DNA from: Pohlia nutans
Lineage: Eukaryota; Streptophyta; Bryopsida; Bryales; Mniaceae
DNA: 64,000 bases
NCBI GenBank assembly: GCA_022496805.1
Contig: CM040103.1
Coordinates: 5,846,001-5,910,000, forward strand
Direction of reading: 5' to 3'
Under the pieces are notes generated by a model. That model saw only the letters and a list, made by a program, of their open reading frames with translations, was not told the DNA's origin and searched no databases. Position 1 is the first letter of the stretch, and every line of letters starts with the position of its first letter. The position numbers and the translations under genes were made by a program. Below are positions 23,162 to 35,347 of the stretch, piece after piece.

Positions 23162-24942
23162 TACTAAATATAGAGAGGAGAAACCAATGGAAGAGCACTC
23201 CGGTCATTAAAACCATTGCTGACAGACATTCGTGATTGATTTTTGGCATCAATTTGTTGTTCCATTGTGCAATTATCTGCTTGGTAGATTGAGGTATCAT
23301 GTAATAGAGAATGCATGTGCAAAAAATGGGAGGTGGATCACTTGGTTTCTCACGCTTTGGAAAGAAAAGGGCGTCTCAAAACTTCCTAGCAATTTAGGCA
23401 ACTTTTGCTTAATTATTTATTTGTGTGCAAAAAATAGTTAATTAACATGAAAATGATACATTAAAATAGGCAGTAACAAATAAAAATAACACTAAAAATT
23501 TCGGCCTTCCGAGTAAAGAATTTTTGGGAAAACTAGGTCAGTACATTACCAGAAATTTAGGTACCCTTTTGATTATTTATTTAGGTACCCTTTTGATTAT
23601 TTATTTTGTAACCAAACTGCTAGGGAGCTTCGGTAGACACCTCACAAGCTCTTCATTCACAACTTCTTTGTTAAAAATGACTTGAAGTTGAACTACATCA
23701 GGAAAGTTCTTGTGAGTAGTTTCAGTATAGAAACGTATAAAATTGTTTTGCAATGGTAGGCTTTGTTATTTTCATGTAGATTAAATATAAAAACAAGAAA
23801 TCGTATTGAACTTGTACAATATGTGTATCACCTTGTCAATACAACACATATACTAAATTTTGTGTAAATACAATACCAATGTTGAATTCAATACTTCTAG
23901 GAGTTCTAGCAGAATTAATTTTTTATAAATACAATATCTATATATGAGTATCATCTTCATCACCTTCTTCAACAACAACTGAGGGTTGATTGAATTATCC
24001 ACCTAGGTGTTAGTACATACATCATGGTAAATTGTCCTTGACGGACATAGATTATGAACGTTATTATTAGTGAACAAAATAATCAGCATACAAATCGAAA
24101 AAGTTAAACATGAATTTCAACATTTGGGAGCAGTTTGAATGAAACTATTAACATATTAACCTTTTACATTTGTCCCGACCTTTGTTAAATCTTCAAGACT
24201 ACCCAAAACGTAACCATTATTCATACTTTAACCTTTACAAAGGTAACTATTAGATAGGTCTAACTATATTCTATTGATTCATTTTCTTGTAATCCATACT
24301 ATCTTTGTATGACACTTGTACAATTATAGTATAGTTTCAATCAAGGTTGCCATAGTAAATGATTTTGTGTTGATTCAATACTCAAAACAACTCGTTTTAC
24401 CTTTCTAATGTACAAAAAGCAAGTTAGGAGAAGCATTCAACGTAACATTAAGTAGCCTTGCTCAAGGAGAATGAACAACATATTCTGCATTATCATCCAA
24501 AAACAATTAGTAGCTACCCATGTTTTTATACAAATGGTCTTTGTTGACACATCCCTACATATCCCTCACTTTTAAAGTTAGAGAGCAACATTATAAGTAA
24601 TAATACTAAAACCTAAGAATGTTATGGCTAACCTGTACAAAACGGGCAACTTAAATAAAAAAATCTTTGAACTTTGCGCCACTTTTTTTGTCCCTCCATT
24701 GACAATGGTTTATGACCTTCCTACTTCCTTTTCCACCCTCCTCACTCTCTGAAAAATTAAAAATAAAGGGTTGCATTTAGTGCACTCCGTGGATGGAATT
24801 CACATGCATAACATTCAATAGCCTCTCTGACTCTTGCCTTCTCCCAACATATTGATGTGAAATATCCCATATCATTTCATCCCCCCAATGAAATGATATG
24901 GAATGTTCCATATCACATCAATAACTATCGAGGTAGGTGGCA
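23162..24942. other. Intergenic, no gene
   Basis: AT-rich, about 1.8 kb. The only structure noted is a 25-bp tandem duplication (TTAGGTACCCTTTTGATTAT) near 23557-23606. No reading frame or element ends could be supported. Confidence 0.55.
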
Positions 24943-25494
24943 TTAACCCTTTAAGGTCCCGATTCAACACTGTTTTCAAAGATTCGTTATAAAATGTTTG
25001 ATGAAAAATTAAAATGGAGTTGATATACAAAGCAAAGTTATAAATGTCAATGTGAAGATAATATCTATACGGTTGGATTCATCATATTTATTATTAATAT
25101 TTTTTAATTAATTTTGCAAGGTTTTCTCTTGAAATTCAATTAAAAATCCAAAATTAACATTAAATTTTTAAAAAATATTGTAATGAAATTGGAATAACAT
25201 GCACTACAAGAGGGTATGGTTTTCACTATTTGATTCTTCTTATTGTGGAAAATCATGTTTCAGGTCTCACTTTTTGAACTAAGAATGAAACTTGACATAA
25301 ACCACTTTTGCTATTTTTCAAAAACTCTCAATATCTTATCTTGAAGATCCATACCGTACAAAATAATGGTAATCAACTAGCACAAGAATTTTTAAAAAAT
25401 TGAATGGATGAAAAACATCCAATTGCGTGGTGAAGGGACGCGTCCAGAATCATCCATCGTCCAGATTCTGGACACATGCGCGTCTAAGGGTTAA
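24943..25494. mobile_element. TTAA-flanked piggyBac-like MITE, family A copy 2
   Basis: Ends TTAACCCTTTAAGGTCCC and GCGCGTCTAAGGGTTAA, with hairpin GTCCAGATTCTGGAC about 15 bp inside the right end. Homologous over its length to 11811-12358. Confidence 0.88.
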
Positions 25495-26288
25495 GCAAGA
25501 GTATCTAAGCATGGTGAACAATAATTGAAAGCACTCACTCAAAATAGTGTCTATAATTGTTTATTTGATTCAATAACCCATTCAATTACAAATCACTGGT
25601 CACTTCACATATAAAGGTGGATGAAACTAACAGGCAACCTTCTTGAAGGCTATTGAATGTTATGATGATGCCCTATAAATCACATCATGAATGAAACATG
25701 AATGAAAAGACAGAGTGACTGACGGAATACTACTGAATGTTAATGTGACTCAGTATGAAACTGCTCACTTTACCTTCCTGATGTACTGAAAGCAAGCAAG
25801 CCAGGAGAAGCAGCCAATGGAATTAACCATCTTCCCAGCTTTTTGGCTTCCCTCACTTGTAAACCAAAACAAAGTCAGTACCAGTAATAATGGACAAACT
25901 CCAGAGTAGGTTTTAATTCTGTTTAGAAATTGTGCATGTACAGTGGGGTACATCAATAATTCGAAGTTGTAATCAAAGTTGAAAAAGTAACAAAGAGTTT
26001 GTAAACTTCTTGAGTAAACCATGACTGATAAAAGTTTCAAATTATTTTCCAAGCAATTTTTTCATATCTTAAAATTCTATTGAATAATTTCAAACATCCT
26101 TTCAAAATTATTAAAACTTAAATTTAGATTTTATAATCTTTTCAATGTACTTTACGTTCTGTGATTTGATGAATTTTTGAGCCTACATGAATTTCTCAAA
26201 GTTCAAGGTTTTTGAGTTGAGAGAAAAAAAAAAAGAATAATTGTTGTACCCCATTGTACGAAGTCCTAGTCTTTGTAGTATGACATAA
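25495..26288. other. Intergenic, no gene
   Basis: AT-rich. A minus-strand 95-codon open frame (25765-26052) has no recognisable domain and random-looking composition. Confidence 0.5.
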
Positions 26289-27405
26289 GAGCATCTCCAA
26301 TGGTAATGGTAATGTGAACCAACATTGATACCAATGAAGAAGCAACAATGTAATGTTAAAAAAATACATTATAATTATAATTTTTGTAAACCATTTTTGC
26401 TAATAAAATAAAAGACATGATGTTCAACAAAGTCTCACAAAGAAAATTGAAAATTCATTTTCAGTAACTATTTAAGTATGTTTTAGTGACATTGAAGTAA
26501 TCAAAGTTGAAAAAGTAGTTTCGACCAAATTGAATAGTTGATATAAAACAAGCTCAAAATGCATTCAATATTTTATTTTATTTTCATGATTTTTTGCTTT
26601 GGAGCTCTCAAATGCACGATGGACTTAAAGAATAAAAAAATTTATATTCATACCGTAGTTTACTAGTAAATTTTAGAAAAAAATATTCTGAAAATAGATG
26701 CCTAAAATTGTCGGAAATTTTTTTCAATTTTTTAAAAGAAAAAATGGATTCAAGAGAATATTCATTTTTGACTAAATTTATTTTTAGAGATAATTAAATA
26801 TCAGGAAATTTCGTGTTAAACCTACTAGTAATCTACGGTTTTAAATACAATTTAGTTCATCAACAAAATTGGGTTTAGACATCTATTTTTGAGTTCTACT
26901 TTTAATGTTTTTTTTTTAATGATTCATACTTTAAATTTTTGGTTTTGAATATTTAAAGGAACAAAAGAAGGCGACAAGAAAATAGAATCAATAGAAATGA
27001 CAATTTGATACTCCTTTATAGCCTTTGACCCAAAACATTGTAATTTCAGCAAGGCGTATCAGCTTTTTGGTACACAATACCATGCTATCATTCCAACAGT
27101 GGCTCATAAAACTTCGATGACCTTTCAAAATATTTCAGAATATAGAGAGCCTAAACTGGAAGTCTTCCACTCAAGGCACTTTAAGCTTGGCCCTAATAAT
27201 TACAAAACCTATCACAAGCCACCACATGCAAAGTCGTTGAACAAAAGTCTCGCCATAACAATAAATACATCTAAATATAATTTAGGAGGAACTTGCTGTA
27301 TAGGTAACTTTGAGAGTATTGACCTCATTTTGGAAAGGACCCTCTTTTGTTTTCATCCTTATTTGGAGAGTCATCCATATTTGAAGTGCCATGTTGGAGA
27401 TGCTC
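26289..27405. mobile_element. 1.1-kb non-autonomous element, PIF/Harbinger-like
   Basis: Ends GAGCATCTCCAA with a perfect inverted partner TTGGAGATGCTC, flanked by TAA on each side (26286-26288 and 27406-27408). The interior is AT-rich without a transposase frame. The end sequence is related to 9347-9669. Confidence 0.7.
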
Positions 27406-27463
27406 TAACTTGAGTACTTGACTGTGTCGACAAGAGCTCGTCAACTTAGAGAGGGGCATAATA

Positions 27464-27962
27464 TTGACCCCTAAACATCCTCACCCCTCTCCAAATTGGT
27501 TGGTTTTATAAAGATGTATTATGAAATGCAACGCAGAGGGATATTTTGAACTTGATGTATGAATAAAAGTTGTTCAATATACTTTTTTTAGATTCTATCC
27601 ATATGGTTCGATTTGCGATTGCTATCACCAATATTTTTGTATAAAATTTGAAACATAAAATTGAAAAATATTTTGTAATTTAATTACGAATAAGATATTG
27701 ACAATCTTAGAATGAAATGTGATACCCCAAACATAGTGATTTTTGGAGATTTTTTTATTGCTTAATTTTATGAGTTAATTTTTTCAAGAGCACACCGCAA
27801 CATGAAATGAGGCATAAAATTTTCACAAAAATCTTCTTTCCAATCGGATCACACATGTATGAAGTTATCTTGTCATAGAATTTTGTAGCATTTTTTTTCC
27901 TTACAAAAAGAGCATAACAAATGAGAAAACGTCTATGAAATCTTCAAAAAATGGACAGTTGA
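27464..27962 (-). mobile_element. Degraded TTAA-type MITE, family C copy 3
   Basis: Reverse orientation relative to 10073 and 13606. The left end is CCCCTAAACATCC. Both flanks read TTGA rather than TTAA. The right terminal repeat is largely lost. The interior matches family C (for example CATAAAATT and GTAATTTAATTACGAATAAG). Confidence 0.6.
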
Positions 27963-28373
27963 ACAACAAGGTGGTAGCTTGCATCCACTACAATACTGCA
28001 TGACGTGTTGAGCCCATGGAATACTCTATTTAGCATATCCTACGACACATGTCACACATTAATAGAGTCTTATTTTGAGGAGACAGTACATTATGGAGAG
28101 TTGAAAATAAAAAGAGATGAGAAAGAATTTTATTCAAATACACTACAAAGATTGTGTGCATAGGAAAATTGATTATGGGTTGTAATTGTATTGCTGCTTA
28201 GAATCAATTTGAAGCTGCTACGGTTGGTGTTGATTTTCTAGAGTAGGCTATATTTGTATATATTGAGTGACCAGCAATGTTACATTAAACCCCAATACTT
28301 TGACATAGCTAAACAAAGGCAGTACACAAAGACACTCAACTTTGCAAATAGCTGGATATATTATACCGTGAAG
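27963..28373. other. Intergenic, no gene
   Basis: No recognisable gene or repeat ends. Confidence 0.5.
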
Positions 28374-28867
28374 CACTAGTTGCTTTTTAGTCTGTTATAA
28401 AGTGTACACGTAACAAGTAACAACGTGTTATCGGGCTTACTTGAGTTTAAGTGTGCAGTGCAACGTTAACTGGCTAACACTTTTGTGCACACTTTCAATC
28501 ATGAGGTAGACAGTGCTTTTTACGCCGGGTTACACTCATCACAACTCCGACACTCTGCTCTGTAACCCGCTCTTGGGCTACTGCTCTTTAATTGGTAACA
28601 GAGCATATCGCCCTTGTAGGGCGCTATGTATTTGGCATACACATTGTACACACCCTTAGTACAACGGCTATAATGGCTGCAAGATAAACCATACCCTAGC
28701 AAGACAACCCACTCGCTCTGCGTTAACGGTAGAGGCACTGGAAGCAGAAGTGACGCTTCTGACTGACTGAAAATCAGGAAAAGTGTCACTTTTATTTGTC
28801 TGTTGTGACGAACCGGACTGATGCACACCTCTAACGGCAGTCAAAAGCGACACATTTCCTACTAGTG
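28374..28867. mobile_element. Possible CACTA-like non-autonomous element
   Basis: The right end AAAGCGACACATTTCCTACTAGTG matches, as complement, the end of the elements at 45219-45580 and 46076-46214 (CACTAG then GTCGYTT). The proposed left end CACTAGTTGC is a weaker match. The 3-bp flanks are AAG and AGG, so the duplication is imperfect. The interior is GC-richer with no recognised product. Confidence 0.4.
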
Positions 28868-29117
28868 AGGCGAAGTGTTCAATCCTTTCTTTAGCAATAT
28901 TCTGAAGCACAATCGGCAATGAGGGTCGATTCTACAAGTGAATGCTGATTCTGCACTCCGCTCTGTACCGTTAACACTAGAGAACAGCCAAGTGGGGCGA
29001 ATTGCCCTGTAAGCGGTCATGGGGCTCGCCCTACGGGCTTGCTCCCCCGCTTGCTCCATGACCACGCACCAGGCTGAATCCGCCCTACTCAGCCCATTCT
29101 CTACAACGTTAGTCTGC
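28868..29117. other. Unassigned GC-richer spacer
   Basis: GC-rich relative to neighbours, with an imperfect palindrome around 29017-29063 (GGGGCTCGCCCTACGGGC, then GCTTGCTCC). No gene identified. Confidence 0.35.
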
Positions 29118-29559
29118 AATTAGGACAATCATACACTCTCACACACTGATGACATATCTCTGAGCTGATTCTGATGTCTGAGCTACTCCATTTTCTAAGC
29201 TAATCATTTGACTGAGCTGATTCTGATGTCTGAGCTGATCCTCTGAGCTGCACAAGAGTACTCGTCGCAGGAGGGATTTTCACATTCATCATCACTTGCT
29301 CGTACTGTATATGTTGTTCTCCCGGTTGTCCTACACGCTGTCTGATAATTCCTCTGCTACCCGGCTGTAGAGGCACTAGCTAGCTAGTTCAAGTGCAAGT
29401 GATAATCAACGAGAGCAGGGTCGAAATTGCATGCTCCGACTGGGTGGAACCTGCGTCCTCAGTGGTTTGAGCGGCAGATCGATCGAAGACTTGCTTATCG
29501 ATCGATGAGCTAGCTTGGCCCTTCTCAGTTCGATCAAATAGCTCGCGACGCAGATCGAT

Positions 29560-32500
29560 ATGGAGAAGCTTTTGCAGTTTGAGTCTGGAAGTTCCATGAC
29601 TGGAGTGGTGGCATTGGCCGTTCTTATGATATTAGTCTCAATGTTGCTGTTGCTGTTGCAAGGTCGTAAGAACGGCACACTTCCCCCAGGACCTCGCCCA
29701 GCTTGGCCCGTCCTGGGAAACTTTCCGGCGCTCATGGGTGGTCGGATGCCGCATTTAACTCTGCATAAACTTTCGGCCCAGTTCGGTCCCCTCATGTATC
29801 TCCGTCTGGGTATGTACAATGCAAACTCATTTCTTCATTACGTCATGTTCAATTCTGTGGAGTCAGTCCATTTGTCTAAGTACCTGGTCCGAACTACCAA
29901 ATGTTAGCAGGCTCACGTACATGAGCGCCGAATTGAATGCCTGTGCCTGATCTGGCAGAAAGAGGAATCTATCTGCCTTCAGGAATGGCAGGGTCCACAA
30001 GAGGCAAGGGCGCCTCGTTTTTAGTGCTTTGGAGAGTCCTTTGGAGAGTTTTTCGAGACAAAAAAGCCATGATTTCATTCAAAGAACACTTTTTTAATGT
30101 ATTGATTTCAATTTTCATTCACATGACCATCATTCTCATTTGACTATCCCGAGATTTCTACCAAAATTTCTACAAGGAATTCCTGAGTGGTCCAAATCAT
30201 TGTTAACCACTGGTGACAGAACTATTTTAGTGCTTTTAATACCCAAATTTTTACAATATTTCTTTCATCTTGTACTAAGTGTTTTATTTACATGTTGCAG
30301 ACATTGACATTTCACTTTTGTTTCTAATAACAATTTAAATCAAACATCACATTGAAGATGCTTCCAAAATATAAAGCCATGGGTTACAATGGGACTTATA
30401 CTGATCGCTTTGTGGGTGCAGGATCAGTGCCATGCATTGTGATATCCTCAAGTGAGGTGGCGAAGGAAGTTTTACAGGTCAAGGGCGCCAGTTTCGGGGC
30501 ACGGCCCAAGTGGTATGCCCCTACCATAATTGCAGGAACCAGTGACTTCAAGAGCATATCTCTGGCTCCTCCTGGACCGTATTGGCGCCAGCTGCGAAAG
30601 TTCTGCACTCACGCGCTCTTCTCTCCCAGCCGTCAAGCATCGTATGAAGGTGCCAGAACAAACGAGATTCACACCATGCTGAAGGAACTCTTGATCGACT
30701 CCAAGAAGGGCGACGCCGTGGATGTAAGAGGCTGGCTCACTGGTGTGACTGCCAACATCATGACACGGATGCTTATCAACAAAAGGTTCTTTAATTTTAA
30801 CTTTGATATGCCTTGTCATAACAATATTAATTACTGCAATGTGGTCCGAGTCTGTGGAGCCCAGGCATGCATGCAGAATATCTTTCAATTGTCAGGCTAG
30901 CATAATCATCACTTGGATTGCTTGCCAATTTTAAGCATTGCACTTTGTTTTACTTAGCGTTGTGCAATTCCTCCAAATTATCGTTCAGCTTTAAGGTTAC
31001 AATTTTGAAAATGATCACAATACTTGTTCTCGAACCATTTAGGGTACACACACTCCCCACAGATCAACTGCACAGAATTAATGACTGCAAAAAGTGTTTT
31101 ATTTATGATGTAAGAAAGTTAGTTCCCTTCAGATCGTCAACTTCATTCGTGAACATAATTATTGATTGTAGAATGGCAAGAACCTTTCTTGTATGGCCAA
31201 CTTTTACTCTCTCTCTCTCTTTCTAGACAAGTGAAATTGATTGTGTGCAATAGATCATGTATAGTGAAGCGGGAAGCACCTGTTTTTAATCAAATATTTT
31301 TGGACGTTTTTCAATAAATGACAATATACACATGATTTATGAACTGATATTCTTTTTAGAATTAAAGTTTAAGACTCGATCATCAATCGTCACTACTATA
31401 TGATTTCTTGCTTTCTCAATGTGTGCAGGTTCTTTGGAAAGGTCCAGATATCAATCAAGAACAAAAGAAAGACTTTGAAAGGCTCATCTATCGTACTTAC
31501 GACGAAGCTTCTGCCTTCATCATCAGTGATTACATCCCGTACTTGCATTTTGTTACCGAGTTGCAAGGATGGACTTCCAAATTTGAGGATATCCGTGACG
31601 AACTCAAATGCATACTCGTACCCAGGATTTTTGAGGTAGAAAAACACAAACAGCGAGCCAAAGAGAAGGAACTCAGTGGAGAAAGTGATTCAGATTATGT
31701 GCCGGACTTTGTGGATCTTTTGGTGGGGGCACCGCTGGATGAAGGAAAACCTCTTTCTGACAATGACATCTCGATGTTGTTGCTGGTATGCATGTTCAAA
31801 CCAACGCTCATAAATTGTAGGAACGCAACTCAATATCTATAAGCAGGCGTCTTTATATATCCTACCACTTTGTATAGATTTTGTTCCTCTAAATGCCATT
31901 CAACTTACAAACAATCGTGTCCAATGCACGTTTATGTACACATGCAACAGGGAGTAGTAAGTGCCAGTCTTTCCTCTGAAATCTTTCTAGTATTAACACC
32001 CTTCAGTTGGGTATCCCTGTCTGAGGCGCTCTGTGTCTCTGGTCATACAATAGGGCACATCACCATATTCGTTTAATGGGGAATTTCCGTCATATTGGGA
32101 CCCTTTGAAATCTACCATAGGTATAGAATCTCCCACTGAATCTATGCCTGTTGTAGATTTCAGAGAGTCCCGGTATGGCGAATTAAACGAATGTGGCGAT
32201 GGGAGCTTTCTAAGCTGGTGAGTAATGTTGTGATGAAAATTTTCGTTTCCCATTGAGACTCTACATGACGTGGGTGTGGAATGCATGGATTTTCAGGATC
32301 TGTTTTTGGGTGGACGGGGCACGAGTGCAACGACGGCAGAATGGGCAATGGCGGAGTTCGTGTTAAGACCGGAGCTCATGAAGCGAGCGCAAGACGAGTT
32401 GGACACCGTGGTGGGCAAGGACCGTCTCTTGCGAGAATCAGATCTTCCGCACCTGCATTATCTCAATGCGTTCGTCAAGGAGATCTTCCGCTTCCGTCCT

Positions 32501-32932
32501 CCGGCGCCTCTGTCTGCTCCGCGAGAATCCACTCGGGCTTGTGAAGTGCTCGGGTACACTATTCCTGCTCGCGCCATGGTGCTCGTGAATCAGTACAGCA
32601 TCCATCGTGACCCAAGCGTGTACAGAAATCCCAACGAGTTCGATCCGGAGAGGTTCATGGAGCAGCCGGAGGTGAATCATCTTTCCGGTGTGGATTCCTT
32701 TCAGCTGATCCCGTTCGGAGCGGGTCTTCGCACGTGTCCCGGGAACAAGCTCGGCAACTTGCTGGTGCTCTTGATGTTGGGCAACCTGCTTCACCACTTC
32801 GATTGGTCTCTGCCCCCCGGTGAATGTGCCGACTCGTTCGATATGTCGGAAGTTTTTACTTTCGTTTGTTCCAGGAAGAAGCCGTTGTTACTCATGGCCA
32901 AGCCTCGCAGCCCAACGTTATTATTACATTAG
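29560..32932 (+). pseudogene. Cytochrome P450 copy 2, probably inactivated by a frameshift
   Basis: Tandem paralogue of the P450 at 14902, with the same four-exon plan: 29560-29809, 30422-30785, 31429-31785 and 32297-32932. Motifs are retained: PPGP, WRQLR, I-helix GGRGTS, EIFR, PERF and FGAGLRTCPG. Two lesions are visible. First, exon 3 begins TTCTTTGGAAAGG where copy 1 has TTCTTTGGGAAAGG. The missing G shifts the frame and leads to a stop at 31637. Second, the exon 2 donor is GTTCTT instead of GTACGT, because about 490 bp of other sequence directly follows the exon. No alternative donor or acceptor that restores the frame was evident. It could still be functional if the one-base loss is a sequencing error. 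Confidence 0.8.
32059..32200 (-). mobile_element. Small palindromic MITE (family G) in intron 3 of P450 copy 2
   Basis: Inverted ends ATCACCATATTCGTTTAAT and, as complement, ATCGCCACATTCGTTTAAT, with arms continuing inward to near the centre. It is absent from copy 1, where CATACAATAGGGGAGATTCC runs through. Related copies are at 35197-35347 and 35912-36066. Confidence 0.8.
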
Positions 32933-32938
32933 ACGTGT

Positions 32939-33268
32939 TTAACCCCTTAACGTACCGATCCTTTGAACGCAAGTAGATGTTAGCCTGAAAAATAGATTTT
33001 AGCATGACTCAAATGTACAATAAGTGTACATGAAAGGACCATTGCATGCATGAAATCTACCCAACAAATTTGACATATTTGCATTTGGAGGCCTCTCCAA
33101 TATTATGGACCTCTCCCCATCACAAGAGATTTACTCTCATTGGTAGAGAACTTAATAGGCTTGCAAAGGTGACTTGGATGAAAGTCATCCCACATTGCAT
33201 GAAAAAGTTACAGGACTTTGAATCCGTTCATGATCCAGTTTCTGGACGCTGTGACGTTTAGGGGTTAA
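32939..33268. mobile_element. TTAA-flanked piggyBac-like MITE, family B, just after the P450 copy 2 stop
   Basis: Ends TTAACCCCTTAACGTACC and GTGACGTTTAGGGGTTAA. An imperfect hairpin ATCCAGTTTCTGGAC lies inside the right end. Its left TTAA starts 7 bp after the P450 stop codon, so any transcript would take its 3' UTR from the element. It matches 40946-41279 in reverse. Confidence 0.9.
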
Positions 33269-33440
33269 AGTATGAATTCATACATTGTGTTGTTTACGTA
33301 CAGACACATTAAGTAGCAGACCTTCAAATTGTACTCTGTTATCTATCAACAGAAACATCAGTTGTAACAACATGGATTCTCCCTTGGATTCTTGAATGCG
33401 CAGATTACTGATGACCATTTTCACGTACAGCTCAGTCTTG

Positions 33441-33998
33441 CACAAGGAGATCCTCTGAAATTCCTTAACCCTTGAAGGATTTAGGGAATAGTAGATACGT
33501 TGCCGTATATTTAACATTTGTTATGAGTAGAAAGTTCCAAATTGAGATCCCAATAGCTTTTAAGACCATGTAGACATGAATTTTAATTTTATTTTTGATA
33601 CAATACTCATAGGAGGTGTAGAACCATTCCAAATACAATGAAATACGGTCGTGTACATTGGCCGGGATGGCCAATCTGGACCTTTAAGGGTTAATACACA
33701 TGGGAGATTGAAGCAAATTCCCTTGTGGGAATGGACATGTAAAGGGGATTCAAATCTTCCCTGTAAGACATGTATATGGGAATTTTAATTTTCTTGCTAA
33801 ACACCAATTAGCAATTCATTCTTTCTCAAATTTCCTTCTCAACTCCCTTATGCATCAAAAGTTCCTCATACAATATTTGGGAATTGTCTATGTTTTCTCA
33901 TATTGCCACATTCCCTCATAAGTGTAATTGGAAGAGGGAAATAATAGGGAAAACCAAGCTATTTTTTTTATATGGGACACCCATAGAATCTCCTTGTG
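33441..33998. mobile_element. CACTA-like MITE carrying a nested TTAA element
   Basis: Ends CACAAGGAGATCC and, as complement, CACAAGGAGATTC, flanked by TTG (33438-33440 and 33999-34001). Duplication copy 1 keeps the unfilled site (CTCAGTCTTGTTGACCATTG). A related partial copy starts at 34191. Confidence 0.85.
33465..33694. mobile_element. Small TTAA-flanked piggyBac-like MITE (230 bp), nested
   Basis: Ends TTAACCCTTGAAGG and CCTTTAAGGGTTAA, with hairpin GGCCGGGATGGCC inside the right end. Inserted in the CACTA-like element 33441-33998. It is the shortest member seen here. Confidence 0.85.
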
Positions 33999-34190
33999 TT
34001 GTTGACCATTGATCCAGATCATGAATCTCTAGTATCTCTTGTGAATATTGACATCTTGTCTAATGTGACAATTGATGTCCGTAACTTAAAGACCACTTTG
34101 AGTCATGATGTTGTTACGAGCATTTAGCCATTAAAAACATGTCACATTAAACAAAATTTCTACAAGTGAATGTGAAAACTAAGGATGTAT

Positions 34191-34502
34191 CACAAAGAGA
34201 TCCTTTGGAATTCCCCTACATGAAGAGGGGAAATTCAGGCAAATTCCCATGTTGGGATGGAGCTTGAAATAGATCTCAAATTTTCCCACTAAATTGTTCA
34301 TAGGGGATTGAATTTCCTTGATTCTACGTACCTTGAGCATTCCCATATCATTCGTTTGTTCTCAATTCCCTTAGTAAATCCCCTACGCATCAAAAGTCCC
34401 TCATACATTATGATAGAATTGTCTATTTTTTCCCAAATGGCCACATTCCCTCACAAGTGTAATTGGAAGAGGAAAACCAAGCTATTTCCCATACGGGACA
34501 CT
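34191..34502. mobile_element. Partial copy of the CACAAGG element family
   Basis: Starts CACAAAGAGATCC, and its interior matches 33700-33990 (CATCAAAAGTCCCTCATAC; GGAAAACCAAGCTATT). The right end is lost or replaced. Confidence 0.55.
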
Positions 34503-34751
34503 AGTTATGCTACTAGTGCACGCAAGACGAACCTTTAGCTCCTACTGAAGCACAAAATTGAACAATCCCAACCTAGTAAGAAATGAAATTGGTCAGCTTA
34601 TCCGCTCTGGGCATTCGTCTTCGAGCACCAATCGGTGACAGGTTCGAAGGTGTAGCATTGTGATCAGCAAACTTGGTCGAAAATGTCCAAATCAATTCAA
34701 GAGCGTCCTCTGGATTGTGCTGCTAGGCCCGGCAATATCCCTAGCTCACAA

Positions 34752-34982
34752 TTTGACTCCCGGGGGTGGGGGTAAAAAATGAGGGATTTTTACCCCGGGG
34801 CAGTTCCTTTTTACCCCATGCCGGTCAAAAGCACCGCACCATGGTTTTACCCCAGTAAAGGTTTTAGAAAGGGAACCAAAGTTTGACCCCCGATTTCCAA
34901 TACACACTTTTGGACACAATGCTAAATGGGTAAAAAATGAAGCCAAACCATCCACTTTTTACCCCGGCTAAAATGTTTGGGA
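34752..34982. repeat. Dispersed repeat family F, copy 1
   Basis: Matches 37026-37279 with the shared landmarks TGAGGGAT, ACCATGGTTTTA, ACTTTTGGACACA, CCACTTTTTACCCC and AATGTTTGGGAC. The ends are rich in ACCCCGGGG, but I could not define target duplications. Confidence 0.6.
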
Positions 34983-35196
34983 CCCTCGTGATCCAACTAT
35001 GGTGGTCCACACATTTATAGTGAGGGGATGTCAATCTCACTCGAAAGAGGGTTCTTCAGCTATACAAGAAAGACTTACAACAAGTCAAAGATGTTTGGGA
35101 TGCAAAGAACCAAGTTTTATGGTAAGATTTAATCTTTCAGAGATATCATGGGTAGAATGTTAGTCGAGTTGGAGTCGAAGTATGGCCCTTCCCTTA
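34983..35196. other. Intergenic, no gene
   Basis: Nothing recognised between the two repeats. Confidence 0.4.
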
Positions 35197-35347
35197 ATCG
35201 CCACATTCGTTTAATTGGGAATTTTTGTAGTACCGGGATTCTTTGAAATCCACAACTGGCATAGATTCAGTAGGAGATTCTATACCTGTTGTAGATTTCA
35301 AAGAGTCCCAATATGACGGAAATTCCCCATTAAACGAATATGGTGAT
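35197..35347 (+). mobile_element. Palindromic MITE, family G copy 2
   Basis: Inverted ends ATCGCCACATTCGTTTAATT and ATCACCATATTCGTTTAATG. It shares internal CTGTTGTAGATTTCAAAGAG with 32059-32200. Confidence 0.75.

Larger units (their letters stand above)
29118..34175 (+). repeat. Tandem duplication unit, copy 2 (P450 block)
   Basis: Homologous to 14441-20385, including the promoter, the gene and the distal flank (CACGTACAGCTCAGTCTTG and CATGTCACATTAAACAA are shared). The copies are about 14.7 kb apart, with transposon-filled spacer between. Confidence 0.85.
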
